A program made the position numbers and the translations under genes. DNA of 64,000 nucleotides from the NCBI RefSeq assembly GCF_003573695.1, contig NC_039363.1, positions 130,679,302-130,743,301 on the forward strand, written 5' to 3'. This DNA is from Papaver somniferum. Lineage: Eukaryota > Streptophyta > Magnoliopsida > Ranunculales > Papaveraceae. The stretch's first letter is position 1. Each line of letters opens with the position of its first letter. Of this stretch, positions 12,130 through 23,371 are shown piece after piece. A model generated the notes under the pieces. That model saw nothing but the letters and a program-made list of their open reading frames with translations. It made no database searches and was not told where the DNA came from.

Positions 12130-14560
12130 TTATGTTTCTGTCAGTTATATGAACATTTTCATTGTTTAGAAGATCCTCTATGTACAGCATCTTTATGATG
12201 ATATAGTTAGGCAAGCTGAAAAACAGCCACTGCCTGTATACAGCCTATAAATTCATCTCTCTAACCAATAAAAAAAAGCAAAAAAAAAAAGAAAAAGAAT
12301 GATTGCTACCTTCATTGTTCCAGAAGCAACTGGACTATCACCCCAAAATCATTAACCAAAGCAACTGTGAGAGTTGGAGGATAAGTCCTTAGTCAGATGA
12401 CCAGTATTAGGGGAGTCAGCTTCTAACTTACTGAAGATTTGTTGCTGTTGCTGCTGCTCAATCGTTATGTTCTGATTTTTCTGTTGAAAAACTTGTTCCA
12501 GAGGCACCAAAAGTGGTGTAGAGGTGGTGGATTTTACGGTATTGCGACAAAATGATGCTAATCTCTGTGAACTCTCGCCAGGTTCTTGGGTCTTCAGCCC
12601 AGCAAGACTCGATGAGAGAGATAAATTCCTTCAAGGAGCTTCTTTACATTTGGCCTCACATTTTCTGATCATAAAAATGAACCAATTCGCTGTCAAGCTT
12701 TGCAAACAGTAGTTTTAATAAGCAGTAAAAGAGCAAGAGAGATGCAAAAATGCAGCGGGCTTTTTTTCCAACTTGCTTCAAACAGTTCAAAATGGGACTC
12801 CTATAAATCGGCAGCAGATCAAGCTAGATAGTACAAGTACCCGAATTCATAAGAGAGCAATTTATGATAATCTGGGTCAAATATTATAATGTCAGAAAAC
12901 AAGTTGGCACGGCAAAATGCTGCCTGCATGTTGGACATTCCTTGTATGGTGTACCATGTTGTGAGCTACTCCAGAAGACCATGGAGAAGCTGCAGATGTC
13001 AACCTTATGATCAGAGATAGTGTTTCTTTCCTCCACGATCAAGCGGCTCTTTGCTGTATACCTGATTCATTGTGGGACTGCAAAGAGAGAAAGGTGAAAA
13101 AAACAGTAATAGTAGGATTTCCCAGACGATGTCTTCGGAAAGAGCAGGCCAGCATAGTTAGATTGAATCCGTACCCCCGGAGCCATCCATTTGTAAGTAC
13201 CAGCTTCTCAAGTCATCATTTCTCCAGCTGTTTTTTCCCCAGGCTATCCGCAAGTCAGCCAGTTTAAGTTTCATACAATCTTCTGTGACTAGCATATTTT
13301 GTGAAAAAGAAACTTTTATAGACATGATTTTTGTGTAGCTGGTGATGCTTACCAGGTTTGAGATCACGATGTATGATGCCATTTAAATGGAAGCTCTTCA
13401 TTCCACGGTAGATATTTTTAACACACGGCTTATGGACTGCCTAAGATCAGGACAACAAGGACGCATATTATGCAAATATTTCTGAAGAGAAGCACCTCTC
13501 ATAATCTCTATGACTATTATCATAACAGGCTAGACTGCTGCCCCCAATGAGCTGCAGTTTCTCATCTCAAAGGCTTTTAATGTTCAGTGTTATAAAACAA
13601 ACGACGCCACGACGGGCACAAATACTTCAGCTAACTGCTGGATTTCTATCACACATATTTGAAAAATAAGCAATTAGGATGATTATGTCCAGAACAGAAT
13701 AATATGCATAATATATAAAAAGAAGAACAATAAAGCCAAACAGTTAAGACTTCTAGCCCTGTTGTCCTCCTCACAGGCAAAACTAAAACTTGTTATCCAA
13801 TCGTCAGATACCAAAATAAAACAATAACTGCACATACGCATTTGGATGCAAAAGTAAAGGGAAAGTAAATGATTGGTGCATCATGGGTTATTCGTAAATC
13901 TAGAGCTGACTAGCTAACAAAAATAAATACAGCTTACTGTTTCACATATTGTTTAATTAAAGTCCATTTCCAAATAAAAATCAACAAAAAACAAATACCT
14001 ATAACAGCAGATATAGCGTAACAAGATTATCGTTGTGTTAACACCATAACCTCCCTCGCCAACCTATGTCTGCCTTCAGAACTAGCTAATTTTGATATCT
14101 TTATGTACTTAAAAACAACATCCATGTCTTTGTACCTGTATGTAAGCTGCAAATTAGCAAACGAGCACTGAAAAGGAACACTCGGGTGAGCCAAGGAAAA
14201 ATCTTCCTACTCACTCCTAGTCATTTCCGTAGAGCAACAACACTGACATAAATGGTAGGATCATCATCAAAGAACCATTATGAATAATAGGGCTCCAACA
14301 ATTCTATCTTCCAACCATAACTGCAGAAACAAAATCACTGGTAAAAACCCATGGATGAAACCTAACAATGGCATGATAATACTCGCTGAAATTCCTGAAA
14401 CTCAAAAAGTCACCTTTTTTTAAATTCCACATACAAGAAAAACCATTGATTTCTTTGCAAAAACAATAAAACCGCAGGTGATTTTCATTCAACGAAATTA
14501 AATAGATTATTAAAAAAAAACTAACCGGAATAAGAACCTTCAGCTATGCATAGCCGAAAA
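12130..14560 (-). pseudogene. Kinase pseudogene copy C, whole unit
   Basis: Copy C covers the same exons and 3' UTR as copy A, but is more diverged. Recognisable parts are the VAVK region (about 14147-14020), the HRD loop exon (about 13545-13369, GIIHRDLKP intact, followed by a normal GTAAGC donor), the activation exon (about 13290-13170; DFG reads DLR, then a frameshift), the KVD exon (about 13070-12930) and the last exon with ESCWAEDP (about 12665-12560). Several stops and shifts exclude a product. Bases 14560-14756 upstream hold no recognised feature; a promoter there is possible but unproven. Confidence 0.75.
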
Positions 14561-14756
14561 ATAAGTTCTAGTAGATTTCTATCTTTCAGGGTTCATTTTC
14601 GATGAGATTAGTATTATTACTACGTAGACGATTCGAAGAAATAGAGGGTTCTCCAGAAAGAGAGAAGGGAGAAATAGAAACGAAAAGACTACTGTATAAA
14701 TGTATTTAAGAAGGAGGACCCCTTGGTACTTTTATTCTCACAGTTATGGTCGTTTA

Positions 14757-14780
14757 GAGCAGTTCCTATGGAATGAACAA
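14757..14780 (+). repeat. Left terminal inverted repeat of Harbinger element
   Basis: The end reads GAGCAGTTCCTATGGAATGA and on to ACA. It matches the complement of 18239-18262 with three substitutions and a one-base gap. Confidence 0.85.
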
Positions 14781-14881
14781 ACTTGATACTTTGTTCGTTC
14801 TGCTCCCACTATGGACTCAATAAACATGAAAAATGGAGAGTTGGAGGGTGTAGCGAGCATTTGATGATAGGCCGGGCGAGC

Positions 14882-14915
14882 TTGTCTCGAACGCCAGCGC
14901 TGGCGTTTGAGACAA
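14882..14915. repeat. 34-bp subterminal palindrome
   Basis: The core AACGCCAGCGCTGGCGTT (14890-14907) is a perfect 18-bp palindrome. The arms TTGTCTC and GAGACAA extend it to 34 bp with a single mismatched pair. Its half-site GCCAGCG recurs at about 14962 and, near the other end, at about 18111. It may be a transposase binding site or a hairpin. Confidence 0.8.
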
Positions 14916-15195
14916 AGGCGCTGATGCTTTTCTTTCCAGCGCGCGGTGAAAGGTGAAACGCCAGCGTTCATCCTAAAAGCGCCAACTGCTTCTTCAATCC
15001 AACTGCTGATACTCTTTTTTATTTCTCTATAAATTCAGTTCATATCAGGACACAAACTCACACCTTCTTCATCACTACCTCAAAATTACACAATTTCATA
15101 TCATCTCTGATTTTTTTTTCTTCAAACAAAACAATTCATATCAACTCAATCTACTAGAAAAAACTTCATCTCTCCACATTTTATTTCTAACAAAT

Positions 15196-16314
15196 ATGGC
15201 ATCCTCACAACAACGATCACAACAACAAACACCACAACAAACACAATAACAAACACCACAACAAACACCACAACAATCACAACAACAATCACAACAACAA
15301 ACACGACAACAATCACAACAAGAAACACAACAACCAAGAAACACAAGAATCCGGGGGTGTCAAGTATACGATGGATGAAGACGAGTCACTTTGTAGAAAT
15401 TATGTATTATATACATTAGATGAAATCAATGGTATTTATCAAGAAAAAAAATAAAATTTTATGATAAGATTTTTCAAAAAATTTCTGAAGAAACAGGTAA
15501 CCCCAATAGACGTGATGGTGATGGGTTGTCTCATCGTTTTTGCACAATTTCAGGAGCCGTTAGTGAATATGTAGCTCACTCAAATGTGGAATAACAAAAA
15601 AAACGGTGAAGTCGAACCGGATGTGGAACGAAGATGTCGGGAAGAGTGGAAAAGATCCCATAAAGGTTCTAACTTCCAACATGAAAAGTGTTTCACCATT
15701 TTGAGGGTGCTTAACAAGTTTAATCCATACTTTCTGGAAGGTCATCAAGTGCCTGCAAGATCACCATATGGTCCAGTATCGTAGGATTTTCAGATTGGGG
15801 GGCCTGCTTCCTCACCTGATGAAACTCCAAGTAGTCAGGAATAACACAACACTAATCTAGACGTTAACACCAACATCAAGAGAAGAATAGGAGGGGGTAG
15901 AAAGCTGCTAAAACAGCGAGAGACACATCCCAACGAACGACAGAAGGAGATTCAATCAAGTTTAACTATGCCGATCACAAGGAATTCGAGATGCATATGG
16001 AGGAAGATAGAGTCAGGTACCGTGACATTGCTTTAAATAATCAACAGAAAAGTATTATTTCGCGAGAACAACACTACATGGATTGTAAGCTAAACAAGTT
16101 ACTCTCCTTGGACGTTGGCAAAATGAATGAACGACAATATGCTGCATGGACTAAGAAAATGGATGCGGCCGAACAATAACAAGTCCGGGACGAACAAGTC
16201 GCCCCTCAACAAACTGAAGTCCTCCCTCAACAAACTGGCCAGTATGTGAATGTGGAAGAAGACGAAGATGATTCCTCGGAAGAAAACAAAGATGAATACA
16301 GTGTTGCTAGCTGA
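15196..16314 (+). pseudogene. Harbinger ORF1 (Myb/trihelix-like DNA-binding protein) remnant
   Basis: It starts MASSQQRSQQQ and has a long glutamine tract made by a CAA repeat. Traces of the DNA-binding region (KIFQKISEETGNPNRRDGDG, then SHRFCTISGAVSEYVA) follow in shifting frames. The C-terminal part is open: EMHMEEDRVRYRDIALNNQQ, then YMDCKLNKLLSLDVGKMNER, with an acidic tail (VEEDEDDSSEEN) before the TGA. Such a protein normally assists the Harbinger transposase. Several stops and shifts, the first in the glutamine tract, inactivate it. Confidence 0.75.
15204..15335 (+). repeat. CAA/ACAACAA microsatellite
   Basis: Near-continuous CAA-type repeats encode the polyglutamine stretch of ORF1. 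The cysteine-rich and valine-rich frames on the opposite strand come from this repeat and are not genes. Confidence 0.9.
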
Positions 16315-16521
16315 TTTTAATTCTTGTCTAGTTAAGTTTAATTTAATTCAGTGTAGCCTTTTAATTTAATTCAGTTTAGTTTAGCTTAATTTAATTATAC
16401 TCGTTTATTTAAATTTTATTTAAAATTAATTTTAATATAATTGCCTCAATTTTAACAAACAACTTTAAATTAAAAAGCATATTAATTAAAATAAACAAGA
16501 ACACTAAATTGAAAATTACAT

Positions 16522-17904
16522 CTATCTACCTCTTCCTCTGCCTCGACCTCGTGCACTGTCTGTTGCTTCTTTTAAAGCCCAAAGGTTTTTACTTAAATCT
16601 TGTCTTAGTTGTCCATAGATTCCCCGGTTTTGGAGTCTGTCAGTGGAAAGTATGTATTCTCTTGCCGTACGCCCATGCTCTACCACAAGATCCTTGGTTA
16701 AATCTTCATCTGGAAAACTAGTCCAGGTTGGGTCACGTCTACTTTTTTCAATAACCATGTTATGCAGAATGATACAAGTCAGCATAATTTTGTTAATTGA
16801 ATATCAAAAAAGCGTGTCGGCCCAGCTACGATGGCGAACTTCCTTTTCAGTATGCCAAAAGCGCGTTCAACATCCTTTTTGCATTTCATTTGTTGGGTGT
16901 TAAAGTACGTCATATCCTTCGAATTCGTCGGACCAAAACCTAGCTACCTGTTTATAAGCTTGAACCATAGTTGACCATTCTGGATAGATTGCGTCTGCTA
17001 GATGATAACCCTGAGTGTAGTGATGATCATTGATGGTGAAATTACAGTGCGACGCGACCCCATTCTTAAGATCTTTAAACAATGGTAACTCATACAAAAC
17101 ATTGAGATCGTTATTTGAACCCGGGAGTCCAAAAAAGGCATGTCAAAACCAACAATCGTAGCTAGCTGAAGCTTCTAAAATTACAGTTGGTTTTGGATAA
17201 TGACCCTTATATTGGACTGCCCGTTCAACCGGACACGCATGCCACGTACAGTGCATGCAGTCTAGACTACCTATCATTCCTGGAACACCCCTCGCGGTGT
17301 TTTCTGCAGTTATTCTTTGAACATCTTCCTGAGTAGACTTTCTTAAAAAGGTTGGAACAAAATGCTCGACCATTGTTTCGCAAAACAATTTGAGATACCT
17401 AAAGGCGGTTGTTTTTCCCATACGGATGTAGTCATCCGTGGAATCCGATGGTACCCAGTAACATAGTATATGGAGGGTCGCAGTGACCTTTTGCTCGGGA
17501 CTAAAGCCTCGTACATGTCGTGCATCATACTAATAATTAAATAAAGGTTGTACCTGACAAAGCTCAACAATAATCCTTTGCGTCAAGTTGAGTCCCATGC
17601 GGAATCGTCGCTGAAAATCCTCATCGGAATAGACACAATCATGATAAAAATAATCATGCATCATCTTTTCGTGGTAAAAATGTCGATCTCGCCACGACCA
17701 TCTTCTAGTCGCAACTTCATATGGCTCTAAAGGCTTTGGTATGATCCCGGATTGTAATTGCAACATAAAATGTCGCATTCTTCTATCTTGATTTGCATCT
17801 TCATCCATTTGATTTAAAAACTCCATACACATTTCTTCCTCTTCTTGATACAAAATTTCATCCATCTCCATATCTTCCTCGGAAGAATCAAAATCAGAAT
17901 TCAT
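16522..17904 (-). pseudogene. PIF/Harbinger DDE transposase (DDE_Tnp_4, ALP1-like) pseudogene
   Basis: From the ATG at 17904 an acidic N-terminus (MNSDFDSSEEDMEMDEIL) leads into RRWSWRDRHFYHEKMMHDYF and RRFRMGLNLTQRIIVEL. After a break comes TTAFRYLKLFCETMVEHF and the first catalytic region GSLDCMHCTWHACP. The second acidic site is in GYHLADAIYPEWSTMV, and the third in KKDVERAFGILKRKFAI (around 16890-16850). The C-terminus has CIILHNMVIEKSRRD and ends in an RGRGRGR tail. All three catalytic acids are still readable, but at least three frame or stop lesions (near 17530, 17100-17143 and 16790-16900) prevent translation. Confidence 0.85.
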
Positions 17905-18238
17905 GGTTGAAAGAAATTGAAATTAAGAAAAGATTGATTGGATGAAAGATTGTTGTGAATTTGTGAGATCAAACTCGAACCGCATTTATGGAGGTAGAAA
18001 CTAGCCGGTAGAAACTAGCCTTTCCGGTGGCCGTTTGAAAGTAGCCGTCTGCGTCCTTGATTCCAGCGCCAATGTTTTTTCTACAATCGCCATCACTTTT
18101 GCGACCGACGCCAGCGTTTTCTCCATGGACGCTAGTGTTTGTATTACGCTCGGGCGCTTAGTTATCTAACGCCTGATGCTTTACCATAGTGGAAAAGCCA
18201 GTTTGGCCATCCACCTGGCTCAACAAAAAAATTGATCT

Positions 18239-18262
18239 GTTCATTCCCATAGGAAGTTCCCT
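18239..18262 (-). repeat. Right terminal inverted repeat of Harbinger element
   Basis: Read inward it begins GGGAACTTCCTATGGGAATG. TTA follows directly outside. The next 430 bases (18266-18695) are AT-rich with no recognised feature. Confidence 0.85.
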
Positions 18263-18699
18263 TACATATCTTTATATACCTACCGAAATAAACATATTTC
18301 AAAAGGTATAACACCACCATCGTTAACTTCAATGGTTAAAAATCTGTTAATTAAATGATTTATTTTTGAAGTAGTAGATGATGATATTATAAGAATACGT
18401 TTATTTTTTTATTTTGTTCACAAAAATAATGCCCCAAATGTGAGATAGTGTAAGAATAAAAGTGCGAGGGAATCTTTCAAATTATGTGGTAAAGTATCGG
18501 TGATTCCATTAATTTCCATTATTAGTCTTGTATTTTGAAGTATAATTCCAGTATTAGTCATTCCACCTTGGTTAAGGAAGAATTACACTAATTCAAGCAA
18601 ATCTTACGGATATTTTTTCCCGGGCGGGTGCCTTGGAAATGGTTTATATTCTAATGAATATTTTGGACTAGTGAATTATTTCGCTAGATTTAAAAAAAA

Positions 18700-21145
18700 A
18701 AATCGACATGTCAAAAGCCTTCGAATAAGTAGGTCGGGACTTCCTTTTAAAAGCCCTTACTTTCTTAGGTTTTAGCAAAGAGGTTTGCGCCCTTCTAGAA
18801 CAATGCTTCACTACCACCTCTATTTATGTTCTGCTAAATGGTATACCTGGTAGACAGTATAAACCTACCAGAGGATTACGTCAAGGAGATCCTCTTTCCC
18901 CCTACCTATTCATTATATGTATGTAGATTTTCTCCAGAAAAACTCTTCATGGTGTTAAAATAACACCAAAGAGTGAACCAATATCTCATCTTTTCTTCGC
19001 TGACGATTGTCTTTTATTTGTTAAAGCAGGCCCAGTGGAATGCAAAAACCTTTTGGAAGCCATTGACAAGTTCAGTAAAGCCTCGAGACAGTTAATCAAT
19101 TTTGAAAAACTGGTGTCTTTTTTAGCAAAAAGGTCGATCCAAAACACCAAAGGATGATGTCAAAACTCGAACATATCAATCTTAAAAATCCCTATTTAGG
19201 TTCCTCTTTATTCATGGATAAATCGAAAATCAAAACTTCTGACTTTATTCTTGAAAGAATGGAGTCTAAGTTAAAAGGATGGAAAGGAAAATTTCTTCCC
19301 CAATCCAGTAGAATGGCGTCGATAAAAGTTGTCTTAGCTAGTGTTCCTATTTTCCAAATATGGTGTTTCATAATACCGAAAACAATAACTAAGAAAATTA
19401 ACGCTATTCAGAGTGACTTCTGATGGGGCGAGGAAAACCCTGGAGGTTTTTACCCAAAAGCCTGGACAAACTTATGTAAGCCCATCCAAAAGGAATGTCT
19501 AGGAATGGTAGAAAAACTAGCCTGGAGACTTATTAAAGAAGAAGACTCACTTTGGGCAAAAACTATGAGAAATAAGTATTTTAAATCTAAATCCCCTCTC
19601 AGAGTTAAACCACATGTTAAAAGTTCTTAGATTTATAAATGTATTTGTCATGGACTTGAACTCATTCAAAAGTACAACATATGGGAAATAGGGAATGGAC
19701 TAAGCATTAGCACTTGTAACTGGATACTATATCTTACTACTACTCTGCTAGAGTACAAAAATTCGTGTAATAATTATTTATCCTTAGTAGCTGATCTGTG
19801 CAACCCAAATTCACATATTTGGAACACCACTCTCATTAAAACTCTTTCCCAGAGGACATTGTAACAAAATTTTTAAAACTAAATCTCTTCCTAGATGTAG
19901 ATGGAACCATAAATCAGGACTAATTAAGATGGACCCTGACTAGAAAAGGGGAATATACTGTAAAATCTATGTATGATAAATTGAATGAAACTGGAACGAA
20001 AATAACTAGTCTCCATCTGCCTGACTCTTTCTGGAAGTCAATTTGGAAACTGGAAGTACCACAAAGGATAAAAGTTTTTTTTTTATAGAAATGCTTGAAG
20101 AATGTAATTGCTACTAATGCCAATCTATATGGTAAAGTACAAAATATAAATCTCAATTGTACTATGTGTGGTGAGGAATTAGAAACTAAAGAACATTTAC
20201 TTATTCACTGCCCTTATGCTAGAGAGGTCTGGGAGTCATCCCCTAATCCTATATACTTACAAGTAGAATCCTCTGTCTCATTGCTAGACCTATAAGGATT
20301 GGATACATCATCCAAGACAGGAAATCTCTCTGGAATTAGCTTTAGCCAAAATATAGATGATATGGAAAGAAAGATGCAACAGAGTTTTTGAAAAAAAGAA
20401 GCTAGGACAATGACTCAATTAGCTCAGGACATCCAAAGACATGTTCTTTTCTGAGATAGGAAACTCACTAAACAGGTGGAGCAACAGAGAAGTATTGGAA
20501 AACCAACACCTACTTGGATAGTAGCAGAGAGACACACTAAAAATCAAAATAGATGCGGCGTTAGACTCAACTGTAACTCCTTAGAGTTTTGCCTTAATTT
20601 TGAAAAATGAGGCAGGGAACTTCGAAAGTGGAAGAGCAGGACCACCAATCACACCAGATCCGCAAGAGGCGGAAGCAGTAGGCGTGTATCAGGCAGCAGT
20701 TTGGGCTAAGGAAAAAGACATCAGAAATTTCAGCATCGAAGGAGATTGCGAAAACTTTATTCAACTACTTGAGAGGAAAGAACTCGGAGGTCTCTTGGAG
20801 AAGCAGAGCTCTCTTGGAAGAAGCAGAGCTCTCTTGGAAGAAGCAACAAAAATAATTAAAGTTTGTCACAATTTTTTGGGTTTTCGTTTTGTGCCTAGAC
20901 TAGGTAATGCAGTAGCAGACTCTCTTGCGCAGCATGCTAAAACTTTAAATTCTGTTATGAATTGGGACAATCTCCCACCTTCTTGTACTATCCAAAAACT
21001 TGCAGTGGATAAATCTAATATTAGGAGAAATTCACATATCTCCATATTAGATGGCTCTATTTCGGATGTAATTGTGCCTCCGCCTCCTTTGGAGTGCTAG
21101 TCTTTTTATGAAATGACTTGTTCACAAAAATAAAAAATAAAAAAA
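18700..21145 (+). mobile_element. Second L1-type LINE, 5'-truncated and degenerate
   Basis: Homologous to the LINE at 5641-8125 but more decayed. It starts at IDMSKAF directly after an A-run and ends near an A-rich tail at about 21130-21145 after the RNase H stop. RT, zinc-binding and RNase H domains are in the same order. Stops and shifts are frequent throughout. Confidence 0.85.
18703..21100 (+). pseudogene. LINE RT / RNase H remnant
   Basis: Visible pieces are IDMSKAFE, GLRQGDPLSPYLF (near 18875), the catalytic LFFADDCLLF (near 18990), the QLINFEK and SSLFMDKSKIK region (19154-19423), the zinc-binding segment with CTMCGEELETKEHLLIHCPY (around 20155-20220), and an open RNase H part (20600-21100) with QEAEAVGVYQAAVWAKE, IEGDCENFIQLL and PRLGNAVADSLAQHAK. 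A short duplication (GAAGCAGAGCTCTCTTGGAA, twice near 20800-20840) lengthens the RNase H loop. It is not translatable as a whole. Confidence 0.8.
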
Positions 21146-21224
21146 TCTGGACTAATGGACAATACAACCATCTTATTTTTAGACATGTCACAAGTCCAGT
21201 TTAATGAGAGTCCCCGTCTTTCAG

Positions 21225-21375
21225 TCAGCCAATGAACACACTCGGTCTTTCTTTCAGTCAGCCAATGAACACACTCTGGCGGTTTCATCTCCGGGTGAAA
21301 TCTACTCTGTTCTGCTCCAGCACCTGACCCTAAACGTATTCTAATTTCTGAACCAAACTCCGAATTATCTTCCAT
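21225..21375 (-). other. Short open frame with duplicated CVHWLTER, uncertain
   Basis: An ATG at 21375 opens a frame beginning MEDNSEFGSEIRIRLGSGAG, and a 27-bp direct duplication gives CVHWLTERKTECVHWLTERR. It abuts the tail of the second LINE, so it could be a first exon cut off by that insertion. I recognise no family, and it may be chance. Confidence 0.25.
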
Positions 21376-21820
21376 TTCTACATATCATAAGTAACTAGTG
21401 TTGTCCATTTCACAGTGAGCAATCACTGGAATTTGCTTCTTATAAATTCGAAACGATGCTTTGTAGAGCAAGTTACAGCATAATATACTGGGTTATGCCC
21501 ATTACTAAATATAAGATCTATAACAAGTACATATAAGATCGATAAAAACAATGATGAACTGACAAAAGATAACCAGAAAAGTTACAGCTTTAGAGCACCG
21601 TCACTGCGAAACCAAGAATTTTAAGTTCAGGCACATATCCGAGTAGAATAAAACAGCACCCTACTGCACATATTATTAAGCTTACATAGAACTTCAGTTA
21701 ATGAATGCTGAAAACTTTCTGAATTTTTGAATAAGCAAGTGCCGGCATCTAGTCATTTTTAAAATTTTGTCAAGACTAATATTTCGAAGCTGGTATGCCT
21801 CATGGTATTGATCTACTTCC

Positions 21821-21998
21821 CAGGGTTAGCTTGATGGTGTTGAGATGCTTGCTGATTTATAAAAATCAATGTTATTAATTAAGATATATAAAACATCATG
21901 CATATCTTATCAGGGTTAGCTTGATGGTGTTGAGAAGCTTGCTGATTTATAAAAATCAATGTTATTAATTGATATATAAAACATCATGCATATCTTAT
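21821..21998. repeat. Two tandem units of about 90 bp
   Basis: Units starting CAGGGTTAGCTTGATGGTGT at 21821 and 21911 are nearly identical over 88-90 bp. The high identity points to a recent duplication. The rest of 21376-22097 has no recognised feature beyond the likely 3' UTR of the F-box gene. Confidence 0.9.
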
Positions 21999-22097
21999 CG
22001 GGATTAGTCATGAGGAAATCAAATCAAACTGTAAAAATAATATGCTAGTGCTACCAACTATTAATATCAGTGCCATCGTTGGTCGCATTATCCTCCA

Positions 22098-23369
22098 TCA
22101 CTTGCTGGTTGATGATTCCAGCAGCTGGTCACATTGTCTTCTACTTATTTTTGCAAACTTTTCTCCCAACGCTTTTAGTGAAACAAAAGAATTCATGTGA
22201 AGAACTGTTTGACCTTTTCGAAAGCTCTTACTCATATCAGAACAACTCGCAAGTTCCACAAGACATGCCGTTTTAGGGTCATAACAACAGAGCATCTTAC
22301 CTGTCCACAATAAAATTTCACCGCGCTCTGTAAGGGCAACGGGTGTATAAAGCCCCTTGGTCTCCGACGCGATCATATATTCCTTGCTCCAGAAGCAGTG
22401 CTTTTTGTCGTTCGTGCCACGACCGCTATCTTTCTCCTCCCTATATAACCATAATTCGAGGGGTCCATAAGGATCTTGATAAGCAAGGCAAAGGCAACCT
22501 CCCAACAAGCAAAGGCAAGTGTAAGAATTCAACGTAGAGTCGAGACAGGTTGGTGACTGGATCACTTGAAAGACCTCAGACACCAAATCGAATGCTACAA
22601 TTTCCTGTTCAAGGCATTCAAACCAATAAAGAGATCCATTTACAAAGATACCTGGCTCACTTTGAAGTAACATGTCGAGCTCTCCTTTGTCTCTCCACCC
22701 AATGCCATCGCCTAGAGTGTAGACCTGGACTTGTGCCATTAAGTCCTGACCTTTAAATATTCTAACAACCTTATACTCATCAGTTTGAGAAAGGTAACCA
22801 AATCCAATAAACATAGAATCCTGAAACTTACAGTCCTGGTTAAATTTATCCAGATAAATGTATTCTCTGGTGAGGGGATTGCATACATATATAGGATCCT
22901 CAAACCCATGGCGAGACATCAAATTAACGCAAACCAAACCGTTGCATGAACCAACTATGAGTTGATTCTCCCATGTACGAAAAGGATCGTGGTTGATCGT
23001 CTTAAGTTTTGAAACGCCATATTGATCGAGTGGAGAGTGCATATTCTGGCAGTGTAAATGTGAAAGGTCCTCGTGACTCATCCTCTGACCATAATTTCCG
23101 AAGCAAAGTTTAGCTTTCAACAATCTTCTATCATACCGCATTGCATAAAGGATACCACACCCTGAGTCCAACTTATCAGCACCACCATGTTTAGCCTTAT
23201 AATCAGCGAGTTGCCGTAATTGGTGATGTAGGTGCTTAACAGCGAAATAAGTAGCATTGCAGTGTAGGATTCTCAACCAGTTTGGGCTCACTAATTTGCA
23301 TTCTAACACAGACTCAGCGGGTAATCTAGACAATATGTTCAACGTGATATCTTCTGGAAGATTTTCCAT
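22098..23369 (-). CDS. F-box protein with C-terminal F-box-associated domain
   Basis: An uninterrupted 423-residue frame. Residues 1-40 form an F-box (MENLPEDITLNILSRLPAES, then VLECKLVSPNWLRIL), which normally binds SKP1 in an SCF ubiquitin ligase. The rest resembles the F-box-associated interaction domain that selects substrate: GSCNGLVCVN and VCNPLTREYI (about residues 150-180), GFGYLSQTDEYKVVRIF, VQVYTLGDGIGWRD, FVNGSLYWFE and IVAFDLVSEVF. The frame is open 16 codons further upstream, but a splice acceptor (TTTTCTAG) sits 2 bases before this ATG, so those codons are intronic. Target protein unknown. It is the only ordinary nuclear gene here with no lesion. Confidence 0.9.
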   Translation of the reverse strand: MENLPEDITLNILSRLPAESVLECKLVSPNWLRILHCNATYFAVKHLHHQLRQLADYKAKHGGADKLDSGCGILYAMRYDRRLLKAKLCFGNYGQRMSHEDLSHLHCQNMHSPLDQYGVSKLKTINHDPFRTWENQLIVGSCNGLVCVNLMSRHGFEDPIYVCNPLTREYIYLDKFNQDCKFQDSMFIGFGYLSQTDEYKVVRIFKGQDLMAQVQVYTLGDGIGWRDKGELDMLLQSEPGIFVNGSLYWFECLEQEIVAFDLVSEVFQVIQSPTCLDSTLNSYTCLCLLGGCLCLAYQDPYGPLELWLYREEKDSGRGTNDKKHCFWSKEYMIASETKGLYTPVALTERGEILLWTGKMLCCYDPKTACLVELASCSDMSKSFRKGQTVLHMNSFVSLKALGEKFAKISRRQCDQLLESSTSK

Positions 23370-23371
23370 TC

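Larger units (their letters stand above)
14757..18262. mobile_element. PIF/Harbinger DNA transposon, complete ends, inactivated ORFs
   Basis: The 3506-bp element is flanked by TTA on both sides (14754-14756 and 18263-18265), the classic PIF/Harbinger target duplication. Its ends are inverted repeats: the left begins GAGCAGTTCCTATGGAATGA and the right, read inward, begins GGGAACTTCCTATGGGAATG. Inside are two convergent genes, a Myb/trihelix-like ORF1 on the plus strand and a DDE transposase on the minus strand, both broken. Subterminal regions are GC-richer and repeat GCCAGCG-type motifs on both sides. Confidence 0.9.

Noticed and set aside
15141..15346. Cysteine-rich and valine-rich small proteins on the minus strand
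   Set aside because: Both are frames through the CAA repeat of the Harbinger ORF1.
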